Part shown: piece after piece, positions 8,081 through 17,599 of the stretch
Layout of the letters: each line of letters starts with the position of its first letter
Position numbering within the stretch: position 1 is the first letter of the stretch
DNA from: CAZRXG01 sp964603985
GTDB lineage: Bacteria > Chloroflexota > Anaerolineae > Aggregatilineales > UBA3940
Assembly (NCBI GenBank): GCA_964603985.1
Contig: CAZRXG010000002.1
Span: 186,001-250,000, forward strand
Direction of reading: 5' to 3'
DNA: 64,000 bases
Position numbers and translations under genes: made by a program
Notes under the pieces: generated by a model
What the model saw: the letters and a program-made list of their open reading frames with translations, nothing else
What the model was told of the DNA's origin: nothing
The model's database searches: none

Positions 8081-11000
8081 TTACGCCTGAGCTACACTAT
8101 CCTCCTCTTCGACCTCTACGACCTCCTCAGCTTCTTCGGCCAGATCTTCGGCTTCGGGCAGATCGGTGCCCATGAGTTCGGCACGGCGCTGCTGATAGTG
8201 ATAGAAACCGGTGCCAGCCGGTATCAGCTTCCCGATGATGACGTTCTCCTTGAGGCCGATCAACGGGTCTTCCTTGCCCTCGATAGCAGCCCCGGCCAGG
8301 ACCTTGATGGTGTGCTGGAAGGACGAGGCCGACAGGAAGCTGTCGGTGTTCAGCGCCGCCTTGGTGATGCCCAGCAAAACGTTCTGGCTGCTGGCCGGAA
8401 CCCCGCCCTCGGCGACGATGTGTTCGTTGATCCCGCGCAAAACCAGACGGTCGACCAACTCGCCGGGCAGGAGGGTGCTGTCGCCGCTGCGCGTGATCTG
8501 CACCTTGGACAGCATCTTGCGAATGATCACCTCAAAATGCTTGTCGTTGATGTTCACGCCCTGGGAACGGTAGACTTCCTGCACCTCGCTGAGCAGGTAG
8601 TGCTGGCTCGCCTCGACGCCCAGAATACGGAGAATACGGTGCGGGTTCTTCGCGCCTTCGGTCAGTTGATCACCGGCCTTGACGTAGTCGCCGTCTTGCA
8701 GACGGTGGCGGCCACCTTCCGGCTCGATTACCTCAACCAGCCGGGCCGCGCTGGGGATCTCGTATTCCCGCTCGTCAAGGCGCTCGTAGATCAGGGTGAG
8801 GACATTGTCCTCAAGCGCAACCCGGCCATCATGCTCGGCGACAAAAACCTCGTCACCCTGCGTGGCAAGTTCCTGCCCCCGTTCAACCTCCGCACCATCC
8901 TCGACCAGCACCTCCCAGCCGGTCACGTCAAAATCGTCGCGCACGATCTCACTGTCGACAACGGCGACGCAACGGATCCCCTCACGCTGGTAGCGCTTCA
9001 CCACGCCGTCGATGTCGGTGATGACCGCCTCACCCTTGGGCTTCTTGCGTGCCTCAAACAGCTCTTCGACGCGCGGCAGACCGTGCGTGATGTCGCCGCG
9101 CTCTTCGGCGGTACCGCCGGTGTGGAAGGTGCGGAGCGTTAACTGGGTGCCCGGCTCGCCGATAGACTGGGCGGCCACGATACCGACCGCAGATCCAACT
9201 TCAACAAGCTCGCCACGCCCCAGGTCACGCCCGTAGCAGAGCGCGCAAAGACCGTGCACCATCTCGCAGGTCATCGGCGAGCGAACGTAGACATCGGCAA
9301 CGCCAAGCTCCTCAATCAGCTCAGCCCGGACATCATCGATCAGTTCGCCGCGATCAACAACAATCTCACCGGTCTCAGGATGGACGACGGGACCGGCAGC
9401 AACGCGCCCAACCAGACGCTCGAACATGGACTGGTCGGCCACCTTTTGCGAGCGGCTGATCCAGATACCGCTCTCGGTGCCACAGTCATGGGCGTTGATG
9501 ATCACGTCCTGGGCAACGTCAACCAGACGGCGAGTGAGATAACCCGCGTCGGCTGTACGAAGGGCCGTATCGGCCAGCCCCTTACGCGCACCGTGTGTGC
9601 TGATGAAGTACTCCAGCGCGCTCAACCCCTCGCGGAAGTTGCTGCGAATCGGCAGGTCAATGATACGCCCGGAGGGGTCGGCCATCAGGCCGCGCATACC
9701 GGCCAACTGGGTGATGGGGCCCATCCCGCCCTTGACCGACCCGGAGTGCGACATGATCGCGACGTTGCCATAGGGATTTAGCGAATACTCGATGGCCTTC
9801 TGAACACCCGACTTGGCCTGATTCCACTCGTCGATGGTGCGCTGATAGCGCTCATCCTCGGTCAGCAGGCCGCGCCGATACTGGCGCTCGATCTCGTTAA
9901 CCGCAGTCGTGGCGTTGGCAATGATGTCGTCGCGCTCGGTGGGCACCGCAAGGTCACCAACTGCAATCGTTGTGCCCGACACCGTCGCGTACTTAAAGCC
10001 GATATCCTTGATCTGGTCAACAACTTCAACCGTGATCTCCGGGCCAAAGCGCGTGTAGCAGCGCCCGACCAACTGGCTGACCTTCTTCTTATCGAGCGCC
10101 TCATTCACCCAGCGGATCGCGTCGGGCAAAATGCGGTTGAAGATGCAGCGCCCGACGGTCGTCACGATGGGTTCCTCCAGCGGTTCGCCGTCGTCGTAGA
10201 TGCTCAGCAGGCGAATCGGGGTATGAAGATGAATCTGGCCGAGCGCGTAGGCCATCTCGACCTCGTCCACATCGTAGAAGGCTCGAAGCTCGTGCGGGTC
10301 AACCTGATCCAGCGGTCGGGCAGGATCCTCCATGGTCACGTAGTAGATCCCCAGCACCATATCTTTGCTCGGCCCGACAACGGGCGCGCCATCGGCGGGC
10401 TTGAGCAGGTTCCTGGTGCTGAGCATCAGCTCGCGGGCTTCCTGAACTGCCTTCTCCGACAGCGGCACATGCACCGCCATCTGGTCACCGTCAAAGTCGG
10501 CGTTGAAGGCCGTGCAGACCAGCGGGTGAATCTGAATGGCCTTGCCCTCCACCAGGATCGGCTCGAAAGCCTGGATGCCCAGACGGTGAAGCGTCGGGGC
10601 ACGGTTGAGCAGCACCGGGCGCTCCTGGATGACCTCCTCCAGGACCTCCCAGACCTCCGGCTTCTCACGCTCGATGATGCGCTTGGCGCTCTTCACGTTG
10701 GAGGCGTAGTTATACTTGACCAGACGGCTGATGACAAAGGGCCGGTAAAGCTCCAGCGCCATCGTCTTGGGCAGCCCACACTGGTGAAGCTTCAGCTTGG
10801 GGCCGATGACGATCACCGAACGCCCGGAGTAGTCGACGCGCTTACCCAGCAGGTTGCGGCGGAAGCGCCCCTTCTTGCCCTTGAGCATGTCGCTCAGCGA
10901 CTTCAGTTCGCGGCGGCCACGGCGGCTCAAGGCCCGGCCTCGCTGGCTGTTGTCGATCAGGCTGTCGACCGCCTCCTGGAGCATGCGCTTCTCGTTGCGC

Positions 11001-12406
11001 ACGATCACGTCGGGGGCACCCAGCTCCAGCAGACGCTTCAGACGGTTGTTGCGGTTAATGACGCGGCGGTAAAGGTCATTCAGGTCCGAGGTGGCGAACC
11101 GCCCACCATCCAACTGCACCATCGGGCGCAGGTCGGGTGGAATGACCGGCAAAACGGTGAGGATCATCCACTCCGGGCGATTGCCGCTTTCGCGCAGCGC
11201 CTCAACCACGCGGAGGCGTTTGGTAGCCTTCTTACGGCGCTGCTTGGAGCGGCTGGTGCGAACCTCCGACCAAAGCTCGACGCTCAGCTTGCCGAGGTTC
11301 ATGTTCTTCAGGATCTCGTAGAAAGCACCGGCCCCCATACCGGCCTTGAAGACCTGTCCATAGCGCTGCTTAAGCTCGCGGTAGCGCGCCTCGCCGAGGA
11401 ACTGCATAACTTCCAGGGACTCAAGCTCATTGCGCTGCTCGGCGTAACGCTGGCTTAAATCGTCGACCTGGCCGGACAGGTATTTTTCGATCTCCTCGAT
11501 GCGCTCGGCTGCCTCGGCGGTAACCTGGTCCGGATCGCCGGTCACCTGAGACAAATCGGCCTGACGGCGCTCCTCAATCTCGGCCTGGATGTCGTTGAGC
11601 AACGCGCCAGCTTCTTCCTGCACCCTGCCGATGTGCTCCGCGCTAACCGTCTCGCCAACGTCCACGATGACGGTTTCCGTCGGCTCAAAGGCCATCGCCT
11701 TACGAACGGTCACACCGTCCTTGCCCTCCAACTGGCGCTGGAACTTCTGGGCAGCGCGCATCAGCTCATCCGTCCGGGCGGACAGCTCCTCGTCGAGGCC
11801 GGCGTTGGTGGTATCGATCTGCTCTTGCAGACCGGCCAGCGCAGAATCGCGCGCCTCTTTGACGACGTCTATCTGCTCATCGGCCCCGGCGCGCAGATTG
11901 GCCTTCTCCGCCTCCAGTTCCTCAGAGAGGCGCTTCAAAGCCTTCTGGCGCGCATCCTCGTCGATGTAGGTGATGACATACTGGGCGAAGTACAGAACCC
12001 GATCCAGGTTGCGGCGTGAGACATCCAGGAGAAGTCCCAGGTAGCTGGGGACACGGCGCGTATACCAGACATGCGCAACCGGCGCAGCAAGCTGGATGTG
12101 CCCCATGCGCTCACGGCGCACCGAGGCGCGCGTGATCTCCACGCCGCATTTGTCACAGGTCAGGCCCTTGTAGCGGACATTCTTGTACTTACCACAATAG
12201 CACTGCCAATCCCTGGTCGGTCCGAAAATAGCCTCGCAGAACAGACCATCCTTTTCGGGGCGCAGGCGACGGTAGTTGATCGTCTCAGGCTTCGTCACCT
12301 CGCCGTACGACCAGGATAGAATATCCTCCGGCGACGCCAGGCTCACGCGTAACGCCTTAAAATCCTTGGCTTCCAGCACTCTATCCTGCATGCGGCCATG
12401 AACCAC
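8081..12406 (-). CDS. rpoC: DNA-directed RNA polymerase subunit beta'
   Basis: 1441 codons. The N-terminal zinc site has Cys69, Cys71, Cys84 and Cys87. Residues about 150-360 form a Glu/Ala/Arg-rich coiled-coil insertion in the clamp. The catalytic Mg site NADFDGDQMAVH is near residues 634-645. The bridge helix and trigger-loop block GIVAAQSIGEPGTQLTLRTF is near 1073-1092, and the second Cys cluster is in CEMVHGLCALCYG. It is the catalytic subunit of RNA polymerase. An alternative ATG is five codons in. Unlike the usual rpoBC order, rpoB is not upstream; the preceding same-strand gene is a coiled-coil protein 252 nt away, and rpoC has its own promoter. The C-terminus is strongly acidic. Confidence 0.97.
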   Translation of the reverse strand: MVHGRMQDRVLEAKDFKALRVSLASPEDILSWSYGEVTKPETINYRRLRPEKDGLFCEAIFGPTRDWQCYCGKYKNVRYKGLTCDKCGVEITRASVRRERMGHIQLAAPVAHVWYTRRVPSYLGLLLDVSRRNLDRVLYFAQYVITYIDEDARQKALKRLSEELEAEKANLRAGADEQIDVVKEARDSALAGLQEQIDTTNAGLDEELSARTDELMRAAQKFQRQLEGKDGVTVRKAMAFEPTETVIVDVGETVSAEHIGRVQEEAGALLNDIQAEIEERRQADLSQVTGDPDQVTAEAAERIEEIEKYLSGQVDDLSQRYAEQRNELESLEVMQFLGEARYRELKQRYGQVFKAGMGAGAFYEILKNMNLGKLSVELWSEVRTSRSKQRRKKATKRLRVVEALRESGNRPEWMILTVLPVIPPDLRPMVQLDGGRFATSDLNDLYRRVINRNNRLKRLLELGAPDVIVRNEKRMLQEAVDSLIDNSQRGRALSRRGRRELKSLSDMLKGKKGRFRRNLLGKRVDYSGRSVIVIGPKLKLHQCGLPKTMALELYRPFVISRLVKYNYASNVKSAKRIIEREKPEVWEVLEEVIQERPVLLNRAPTLHRLGIQAFEPILVEGKAIQIHPLVCTAFNADFDGDQMAVHVPLSEKAVQEARELMLSTRNLLKPADGAPVVGPSKDMVLGIYYVTMEDPARPLDQVDPHELRAFYDVDEVEMAYALGQIHLHTPIRLLSIYDDGEPLEEPIVTTVGRCIFNRILPDAIRWVNEALDKKKVSQLVGRCYTRFGPEITVEVVDQIKDIGFKYATVSGTTIAVGDLAVPTERDDIIANATTAVNEIERQYRRGLLTEDERYQRTIDEWNQAKSGVQKAIEYSLNPYGNVAIMSHSGSVKGGMGPITQLAGMRGLMADPSGRIIDLPIRSNFREGLSALEYFISTHGARKGLADTALRTADAGYLTRRLVDVAQDVIINAHDCGTESGIWISRSQKVADQSMFERLVGRVAAGPVVHPETGEIVVDRGELIDDVRAELIEELGVADVYVRSPMTCEMVHGLCALCYGRDLGRGELVEVGSAVGIVAAQSIGEPGTQLTLRTFHTGGTAEERGDITHGLPRVEELFEARKKPKGEAVITDIDGVVKRYQREGIRCVAVVDSEIVRDDFDVTGWEVLVEDGAEVERGQELATQGDEVFVAEHDGRVALEDNVLTLIYERLDEREYEIPSAARLVEVIEPEGGRHRLQDGDYVKAGDQLTEGAKNPHRILRILGVEASQHYLLSEVQEVYRSQGVNINDKHFEVIIRKMLSKVQITRSGDSTLLPGELVDRLVLRGINEHIVAEGGVPASSQNVLLGITKAALNTDSFLSASSFQHTIKVLAGAAIEGKEDPLIGLKENVIIGKLIPAGTGFYHYQQRRAELMGTDLPEAEDLAEEAEEVVEVEEEDSVAQA

Positions 12407-12592
12407 GGAAATGCACCCTCCTCATCGCACCCAACGTTTCCCACGAATTAAGCGCCCGTGCAGCGGAAACAAGCAGAACAAGCCGAAAGAGCAACAACGC
12501 TCGGAGACTCCCCCCAGCGCACTCATCCGGCTTTCAAAAAGACTATGGCATTGATATTGAACGCCAGCCATCCCGCTCATTCGCAAACTATA

Positions 12593-12620
12593 ATTATAAC
12601 GTTAAACCGGATGGCAGCAA
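12593..12620 (-). promoter_or_regulatory. rpoC promoter
   Basis: Minus strand TTGCTG (12620-12615), 16-nt spacer, TATAAT (12598-12593), giving a leader of about 180 nt. The same -35 hexamer, TTGCTG, precedes eno. The rest of 12407-12658 shows no other feature. Confidence 0.6.
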
Positions 12621-12658
12621 CTATGACCTGAGTACTATTTTCCTTCCCGGCCCGCCTT

Positions 12659-13729
12659 CTACCAACGCATAATCGTGCCGCAGTATTCGCACTGCGCCTG
12701 ACGCTGGCCTTTGGTAATGGGAGTGTCAAACGGTGCACCACAGGAGCTACAACGCTCCGGCGCATTGGCGAGCGTTTCTTCGAGCGCCTGGCCGGCATCC
12801 CCGGGCTGCTCCCCCTCGGCGTAAAAACGCTCGCGGCTGATGTCACCGTTCTGGACACGGTTCACCAGGGCCGTCCAGAACTCGCTGTCCTCCCCCTGGA
12901 GGTGGAAGTGCGCGTTGGCGTACTCCACCCCTGCACCAAAGGTGAAGTCGACGTGATCCTGCTGGCCCAAAAGGCCCTTACTGCTGGCCTTGGCCTCCTC
13001 AACCGCGCCGACCGGGGCTTCGAAAAGCATCTCCTGGAGGGTCTCTTTCTCCGTCGCGACGAAGAGCACCTTCTTGGTCGCGATCTTCTCCTTCTGCTCG
13101 AAGACCAGGCGCTGGTCGGTCAGATACAGGTTGCCCTCCGGCCCCTTGTTCTTGCCATCGCGCCACCACTTGGCCCTGACACCCTGTATGGCGTTCTCCT
13201 CGGCGAGCAAATCGAAGCTGGCCTGGTCGAGTTGATCGAGCAGCCAGAGCACGTCCCTGACCTGCGACTGGGCCTGACGCTGGGTCTGCTCGACGGCAGA
13301 ATAGGTCGCCCGAACGGCATCGTCCGCGGTCGCAACGCGTGCCTTCAGGTGCTTAAGCTTGCTCTCCAGCGAGGCGATCTCGCCTTTCAGGCGGGCGGAG
13401 GAAGACGTGCGCTGCAACGCGCTGACCTTCTTGGCCAATTCATCGTATAAGGGTTGAAGCTCCTTTTCGGCGGCCTCAATCTCGCGGCGCATGGCCGCTT
13501 TAGCCGGCCCCCACTTGCGCTTGATGGCCTCGACTTTCCCTTCCAGATAGCGCTTATAGCGGTAGCCGCGTGTACGAATTTCCTCCACCTGCTGGGGCAG
13601 ATCGCCGATGGACTTATCCAGATCGGCCATGTGCTGCCTGTGCAGGCTCAGAGCGACCTGCTCCTGCAACGACTGAAGCTCTCCATCGAGGGCATCAAGC
13701 TGCTCTTCCAAAGAAACCTCGTCTGACAT
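12659..13729 (-). CDS. Coiled-coil protein with a GRAM/PH-like segment and C-terminal zinc ribbon
   Basis: 356 residues, start ATG at 13729 with AAGGAG upstream. Residues 1-165 are almost continuous Glu/Lys/Leu/Gln-rich coiled coil with no hydrophobic export signal. The middle (about 175-290) contains GNLYLTDQRLVFEQ, a pattern typical of GRAM/PH-like folds. The end has CSSCGAP and CEYCG, a four-Cys zinc ribbon. I do not recognise a named family and assign no function. A cytosolic scaffold or membrane-shape factor would fit the architecture, but that is speculation. It lies between prfB and rpoC on the same strand and may follow prfB in one transcript (60-nt gap). Confidence 0.75.
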   Translation of the reverse strand: MSDEVSLEEQLDALDGELQSLQEQVALSLHRQHMADLDKSIGDLPQQVEEIRTRGYRYKRYLEGKVEAIKRKWGPAKAAMRREIEAAEKELQPLYDELAKKVSALQRTSSSARLKGEIASLESKLKHLKARVATADDAVRATYSAVEQTQRQAQSQVRDVLWLLDQLDQASFDLLAEENAIQGVRAKWWRDGKNKGPEGNLYLTDQRLVFEQKEKIATKKVLFVATEKETLQEMLFEAPVGAVEEAKASSKGLLGQQDHVDFTFGAGVEYANAHFHLQGEDSEFWTALVNRVQNGDISRERFYAEGEQPGDAGQALEETLANAPERCSSCGAPFDTPITKGQRQAQCEYCGTIMRW

Positions 13730-13789
13730 TGCAATACTCTCCTTGTCGGCTCCCCAAATGGAAAAACACAGCAGATCCCGCGCACGGGA

Positions 13790-14885
13790 TCAGGCGGTGG
13801 CTCCCTGCGCCCACCGCAAATACGCTTCCATCAACTCGTCAAGCGCACCGTCCAGGACTGCCGTCACGTTGGCCGTCTCGAAGTCGGTGCGGTGATCCTT
13901 GACCATCTGGTAAGGGTGTAAAACGTACGAGCGGATCTGGTTCCCAAAGTCGGCATCGATGTACTCACCCTTCAATTGGGCGCGCTCCTGTTCCTGGCGC
14001 TGGCGCTCAAGCTCAAACAGGCGGGCACGCAGGACACGCATGGCCGTCTCACGATTCTGCGTCAGCGAGCGCTCGTTCTGGCAATTGACGACGATACCGG
14101 AAGGGGTGTGGGTGATGCGGACGGCAGTCTCGTTCTTCTGGACGTGCTGCCCCCCTGCTCCACCGGCCCTGAAAGTCTCGACGACCAGATCGTTGGGGTC
14201 GATCTCAACCTCGATCTCGCCGTGCACGTCGGGCCAGACCTCGACCAACGCAAAGGACGTATGACGCCTGTGCGCCGAGTCAAAAGGCGAGAGCCGCACC
14301 AAGCGGTGAACGCCGCGCTCGGAGCGCAGATAGCCGTAAACCCAAGGCCCACCGATGGCGATGGTCACGCTCTTGATGCCGCTTTCATCGCCCAGGCTGC
14401 GGTCGAGCACCTCGGCTTTGCGCCCGGTCGCCTCGCACCAGCGGAGATACATACGTTCCAGCATGTGCGCCCAGTCCATGGCATCGACGCCACCGGTACC
14501 GGCGTGGATGGCCAGGATGGCGTCCTCGCTGTCGTATTCGCCGGAGAGCATGGTGGTAAATTCCAGGTGATCGACCAGACGGGTAAGCTCCTCGGCTTCG
14601 TCCTCAAGCTCACCACGCAGGCTCTCATCGTCGAGCCGGGCCAATTCCAACGCGTCGCTCAGGCGGCCCACAACCCCGTCATACTGCTCGATCTCGGTGC
14701 GCAAACGAGCGGCGCGGCGCATCAAGTCCTGCGCGGCGCGGGCGTCGTCCCAGAAGTCGGATTGGGCGGCCTTTTTGTCTATACGGGCCAATTCGAGACG
14801 CTTGTCGGCAACGTCAAAGACGCTCCATAAGACTTTGGAGGCGCTCTTGCAACTCGTTCAACCGACCAACCAAGTCAATCATCAT
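13790..14885 (-). CDS. prfB: Peptide chain release factor 2, with programmed +1 frameshift
   Basis: Frame 0 starts at the ATG at 14885 (GAGAGG 7 nt upstream) and runs 23 codons to an in-frame TGA at 14816-14814. Translation continues after a +1 shift that skips base 14816, giving join(14885..14817, 14815..13790), about 364 residues. The downstream part holds SPFDSAHRRHTSFA (stop-codon-recognition region, SPF type as in RF2) and the GGQ loop GGAGGQHVQKNETAVRITH. RF2 ends translation at UGA and UAA. The slip site CTT TGA C and a GGAG three nt before it match the classical RF2 autoregulation. Gene callers would miss the first exon and start at an internal TTG near 14791. Confidence 0.95.
14813..14826 (-). 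promoter_or_regulatory. RF2 programmed +1 frameshift site
   Basis: Minus strand GGAG (14826-14823), three nt, CTT (14819-14817), TGA (14816-14814), C (14813). The spacing of the internal Shine-Dalgarno to the slippery CTT is the same as in the well-studied E. coli prfB site. Low RF2 makes ribosomes pause and shift. Confidence 0.9.
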
Positions 14886-15162
14886 GACACTACCTCTCAA
14901 ATCTTGATCCTCGTTTTGCCAAGACAGGCTCAAGCATGGAGCGTCTCTTGAGCAGACTATGAAAAGCCTAACTTATTCCAACAGGAAGAACACCCCGTGG
15001 CAGAATTGTATACCAACAAGGTTTGGAGCTACAGATTGCCAAAGGGCAGCCTATCCTTTTTGTAGTTTCTATCTCTCTTTGGCAAAGCTCCGTCAACTTC
15101 AAACGTGCTAAGAGGACAACGCCCGAGTTACCCCGACGCCCGTCCCCACCCGCCATTTAAGT
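14886..15162. other. Intergenic region upstream of prfB, no gene seen
   Basis: 277 nt between the Cys-rich gene and prfB. It contains two loose inverted repeats, GCTCAAG/CTTGAGC (14928-14934/14947-14953) and GCCAAAG/CTTTGGC (15038-15044/15077-15083). The 62-codon minus-strand frame here has no recognisable features. No clear promoter boxes. Confidence 0.4.
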
Positions 15163-16284
15163 CTAGCAGTCGCACACACAGGTGTCGCCCTCACAGCGGC
15201 TACCACGACAGCCCTGATTCGCGCACTTCGTCCGGCACGCATCGGGGTCGCACTCCTTGCTACCGCCGCCGGGGCCTTCGGCGCAGTGGCAGGCAGCATC
15301 GCAACTGCCGACGTCGCAGCCCACACCCGCGCTCGCGTCACAATCCTCGCCAGCAGCCGGGCTGAAGAAGCCATCGCCGCAACTGGCGCAGTCCTCGGAG
15401 CAGTTGCCAATGTTCTCGCCTTCCTCACATACGCCGTCGAAGTCGCACGGCGGGACGCAGGTGCAGGCGGCGGTGCAGCTCCAGTCATCGCCCGCCCCAG
15501 CCACGGTCAGCACACAATGTGCCCCACTCCCGTCGCACTGTTCGCCTACGTCCAGGGTACCATTGCCACAGTTGGTAGTTAGCTCCGGCTCTGGCTGCAG
15601 CGACACACTCACACACAGGCAGGCATCCGAGCAGACCATACCGGCGTCGCATGGCTCATTGTCACTGTCGCATTGTTCGCCCAGATTGATGACCCCATCG
15701 CCACACTTCGGCACCGCCTCACATTGGCAAGTGATAACATTGCACCACTCAGGTTCAGTGCATCCATAGCTTGTTTCGCAGTTATCGGCGTCGCAGTAAA
15801 GAAACTCGCAGTCTTCGCTGGGATCCACCCAATTGTTACCGCAGTAAGGCGAGGGCACGCACCCACAGGTGGCATTACAGACTTCATATTGACCGCAGTT
15901 GTCATGCGAGCCGGGCGGGTCGCAACCCTCGCCAGGGTCCAAAACCCCGTTGCCGCAGGGGAGCGAGACACAGTCGCAAGTGGCGGTGTCGCAGGCCTGG
16001 CCTAGCGGACAATCTGAGGCGCTTTCACACTCCTCCTGGCCCCCCACCGTGCCATCACCACAGATGGATAAGACGACCGGTCTGACTTGCTGCTTTAGTA
16101 CAGGCCAAGGTAAAGCGCCACTATACAAAAGGCCAACAAAAATGCCACCCACGACGATCACCAATACTATGAACCTCACGATCTTCCCCAGGTTAAACGG
16201 GCTAGGCTCAACACCGGCCTTGGCTTCAACGGACTCCCCGGGATCAGATCTTGCCTTCTCGACGGATTCGGTGTCCCCTTGCAT
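15163..16284 (-). CDS. Single-pass membrane protein with Cys-rich (DUF4215-like) repeats
   Basis: 373 residues from the ATG at 16284, chosen because AAGGAGG lies 4 nt upstream; the longer frame to 16317 lacks this. A short cytosolic N-terminus is followed by one membrane segment (about residues 36-56) and an extracytoplasmic part of roughly 290 residues with 50 cysteines. At least six units begin CGxG...GExCD and end CxCV (for example CGDGVINLGEQCD, CGNGTLDVGEQCD). Such repeats are common in surface proteins of predatory and gliding bacteria and are expected to be disulfide-bonded and to bind or adhere. The last 40 residues have a tighter Cys spacing. The repeat type is patchily distributed, so lateral gain is plausible. 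Function unknown. Confidence 0.8.
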   Translation of the reverse strand: MQGDTESVEKARSDPGESVEAKAGVEPSPFNLGKIVRFIVLVIVVGGIFVGLLYSGALPWPVLKQQVRPVVLSICGDGTVGGQEECESASDCPLGQACDTATCDCVSLPCGNGVLDPGEGCDPPGSHDNCGQYEVCNATCGCVPSPYCGNNWVDPSEDCEFLYCDADNCETSYGCTEPEWCNVITCQCEAVPKCGDGVINLGEQCDSDNEPCDAGMVCSDACLCVSVSLQPEPELTTNCGNGTLDVGEQCDGSGAHCVLTVAGAGDDWSCTAACTCVPPCDFDGVCEEGENIGNCSEDCASCGDGFFSPAAGEDCDASAGVGCDVGSCDAACHCAEGPGGGSKECDPDACRTKCANQGCRGSRCEGDTCVCDC

Positions 16285-16412
16285 GATTCCTCCTTCATGT
16301 CTCACGATATGTGGCACGTTACATCATCTTACCGATAGTTTCCCTTCATTACTGATCAACGGCCTGAAGGGTCAGTGCATGACCCACAGACCGCTACACA
16401 TCAAAGCTGGAA

Positions 16413-17312
16413 TCACACAAACAAACTGTCCACGAAAGCCCCGGCGTCGAAGGGAAGCAGGTCGTCGACGCCCTCGCCGATACCAACGTAGCGCACCGGC
16501 AGGCCAAGCTCGTGGCCGATGGCAAAGACCATGCCACCGCGCGCGGTGCTATCGAGCTTGGCGACGATCACACCGGTCACACCAACAGCCTCCTTGAAGT
16601 GCCGGGCCTGGGCCAGAGCGTTCTGGCCGGTCGTGCCGTCCAGCACGAGCCAGACGGCATGGGGCGCGTCGTGGACGTTCTTGGCCGCCACGCGCCGCAC
16701 CTTCTTTAACTCCTCCATGAGGTTGTACTTGGTGTGCAGACGCCCGGCGGTGTCGACGATCAGCAGGTTGCGATCACGCGCGCGCGCAGCCCGGATGGCA
16801 TCGTAAACCACAGCGCCGGGGTCACCGCCGATCTGCCCGGCGACGACCGGCACGTCGACGCGCTCGCCCCAGGTTTCGAGCTGCTCGATGGCGGCGGCGC
16901 GGAAAGTATCCGCCGCGGCCAACATGACTCCCCAGCCCTGACCTGAATAGCGCCCGGCCAGCTTGGCGATGGTGGTCGTCTTGCCGGAGCCGTTAACGCC
17001 GACAACCAGGACGACGGTTAGCAGGCGGTCTCCGGGCGAACCCAGGAGCGAACCGGCGTTCTCAGGGAGCAAAGACAACAGCGTCTCCCTGAGGGCCATC
17101 TCAAGCTGCTCGTGCGTGGTGAGGCCCTCCGAGCGGACACGTTGGCGCAGCGTCTCGGTCACGCTGAGCGCAGTCCCAACACCCAGGTCGGCCTGGATCA
17201 ACAACGCCTCGACCTCATCCCAGGTCTGGTCGTCGAGTTGTGTAGCACCCAGCAGCGTTGCCACCCGGCCAAAGAAAGTCTGCCGGGTGCGGCGTAAAGA
17301 CTCACGAAACAT
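16413..17312 (-). CDS. ftsY: Signal recognition particle receptor FtsY
   Basis: 299 residues from the ATG at 17312, preceded by GAGAGG at 8 nt; the 47 extra codons of the longer frame have no family similarity. The NG-domain GTPase motifs are present: GVNGSGKTTTIAKLAG (G1), ADTFRAAAIEQL (G2 region), IVDTAGR (G3), VAKLDSTARGG (G4/G5) and the closing GEGVDDLLPFD. The acidic A domain seen in E. coli is absent, as in many non-enteric FtsY. It docks SRP-ribosome complexes at the membrane for co-translational insertion. Confidence 0.95.
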   Translation of the reverse strand: MFRESLRRTRQTFFGRVATLLGATQLDDQTWDEVEALLIQADLGVGTALSVTETLRQRVRSEGLTTHEQLEMALRETLLSLLPENAGSLLGSPGDRLLTVVLVVGVNGSGKTTTIAKLAGRYSGQGWGVMLAAADTFRAAAIEQLETWGERVDVPVVAGQIGGDPGAVVYDAIRAARARDRNLLIVDTAGRLHTKYNLMEELKKVRRVAAKNVHDAPHAVWLVLDGTTGQNALAQARHFKEAVGVTGVIVAKLDSTARGGMVFAIGHELGLPVRYVGIGEGVDDLLPFDAGAFVDSLFV

Positions 17313-17406
17313 AAACAGCGCCTCTCCGGGATTCTGCGAAGAATTATACCACATCGGCAGGGGCGACACATGGGCGGTAAAGCATACCCGGCGATACAGG
17401 TGACAA

Positions 17407-17435
17407 TTGTCCCGAACTGGCGCTGCAAGTATAAT
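17407..17435 (+). promoter_or_regulatory. Promoter for the moaD-thrC / fabF / rnc group
   Basis: TTGTCC (17407-17412), 17-nt spacer, TATAAT (17430-17435). Predicted start near 17442, so the leader to the ATG at 17600 would be about 158 nt. Nothing else is evident in 17313-17599. Confidence 0.6.
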
Positions 17436-17599
17436 CCGATAGCACATTGGCACAATCTGGCGCCGGACCTAACAGGATTGGCGCAGGGAACCTTATTGGA
17501 TTGGAGAAGGCCGTCGAGCGGGGCAGACACAGCGAGGCGATATGCCCAATTGAGAAATGCGGCGGCCAATCCGGAGGCACCTTACTCGAATAAAGCACC

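Noticed and set aside
10223..11458. Long plus-strand open frame opposite rpoC
   Set aside because: Antisense to the catalytic core of RpoC; Leu/Arg/His-rich composition with no domain signs.
14968..15156. 62-codon minus-strand frame upstream of prfB
   Set aside because: No ribosome site, no recognisable motif, and unusual composition; treated as intergenic.
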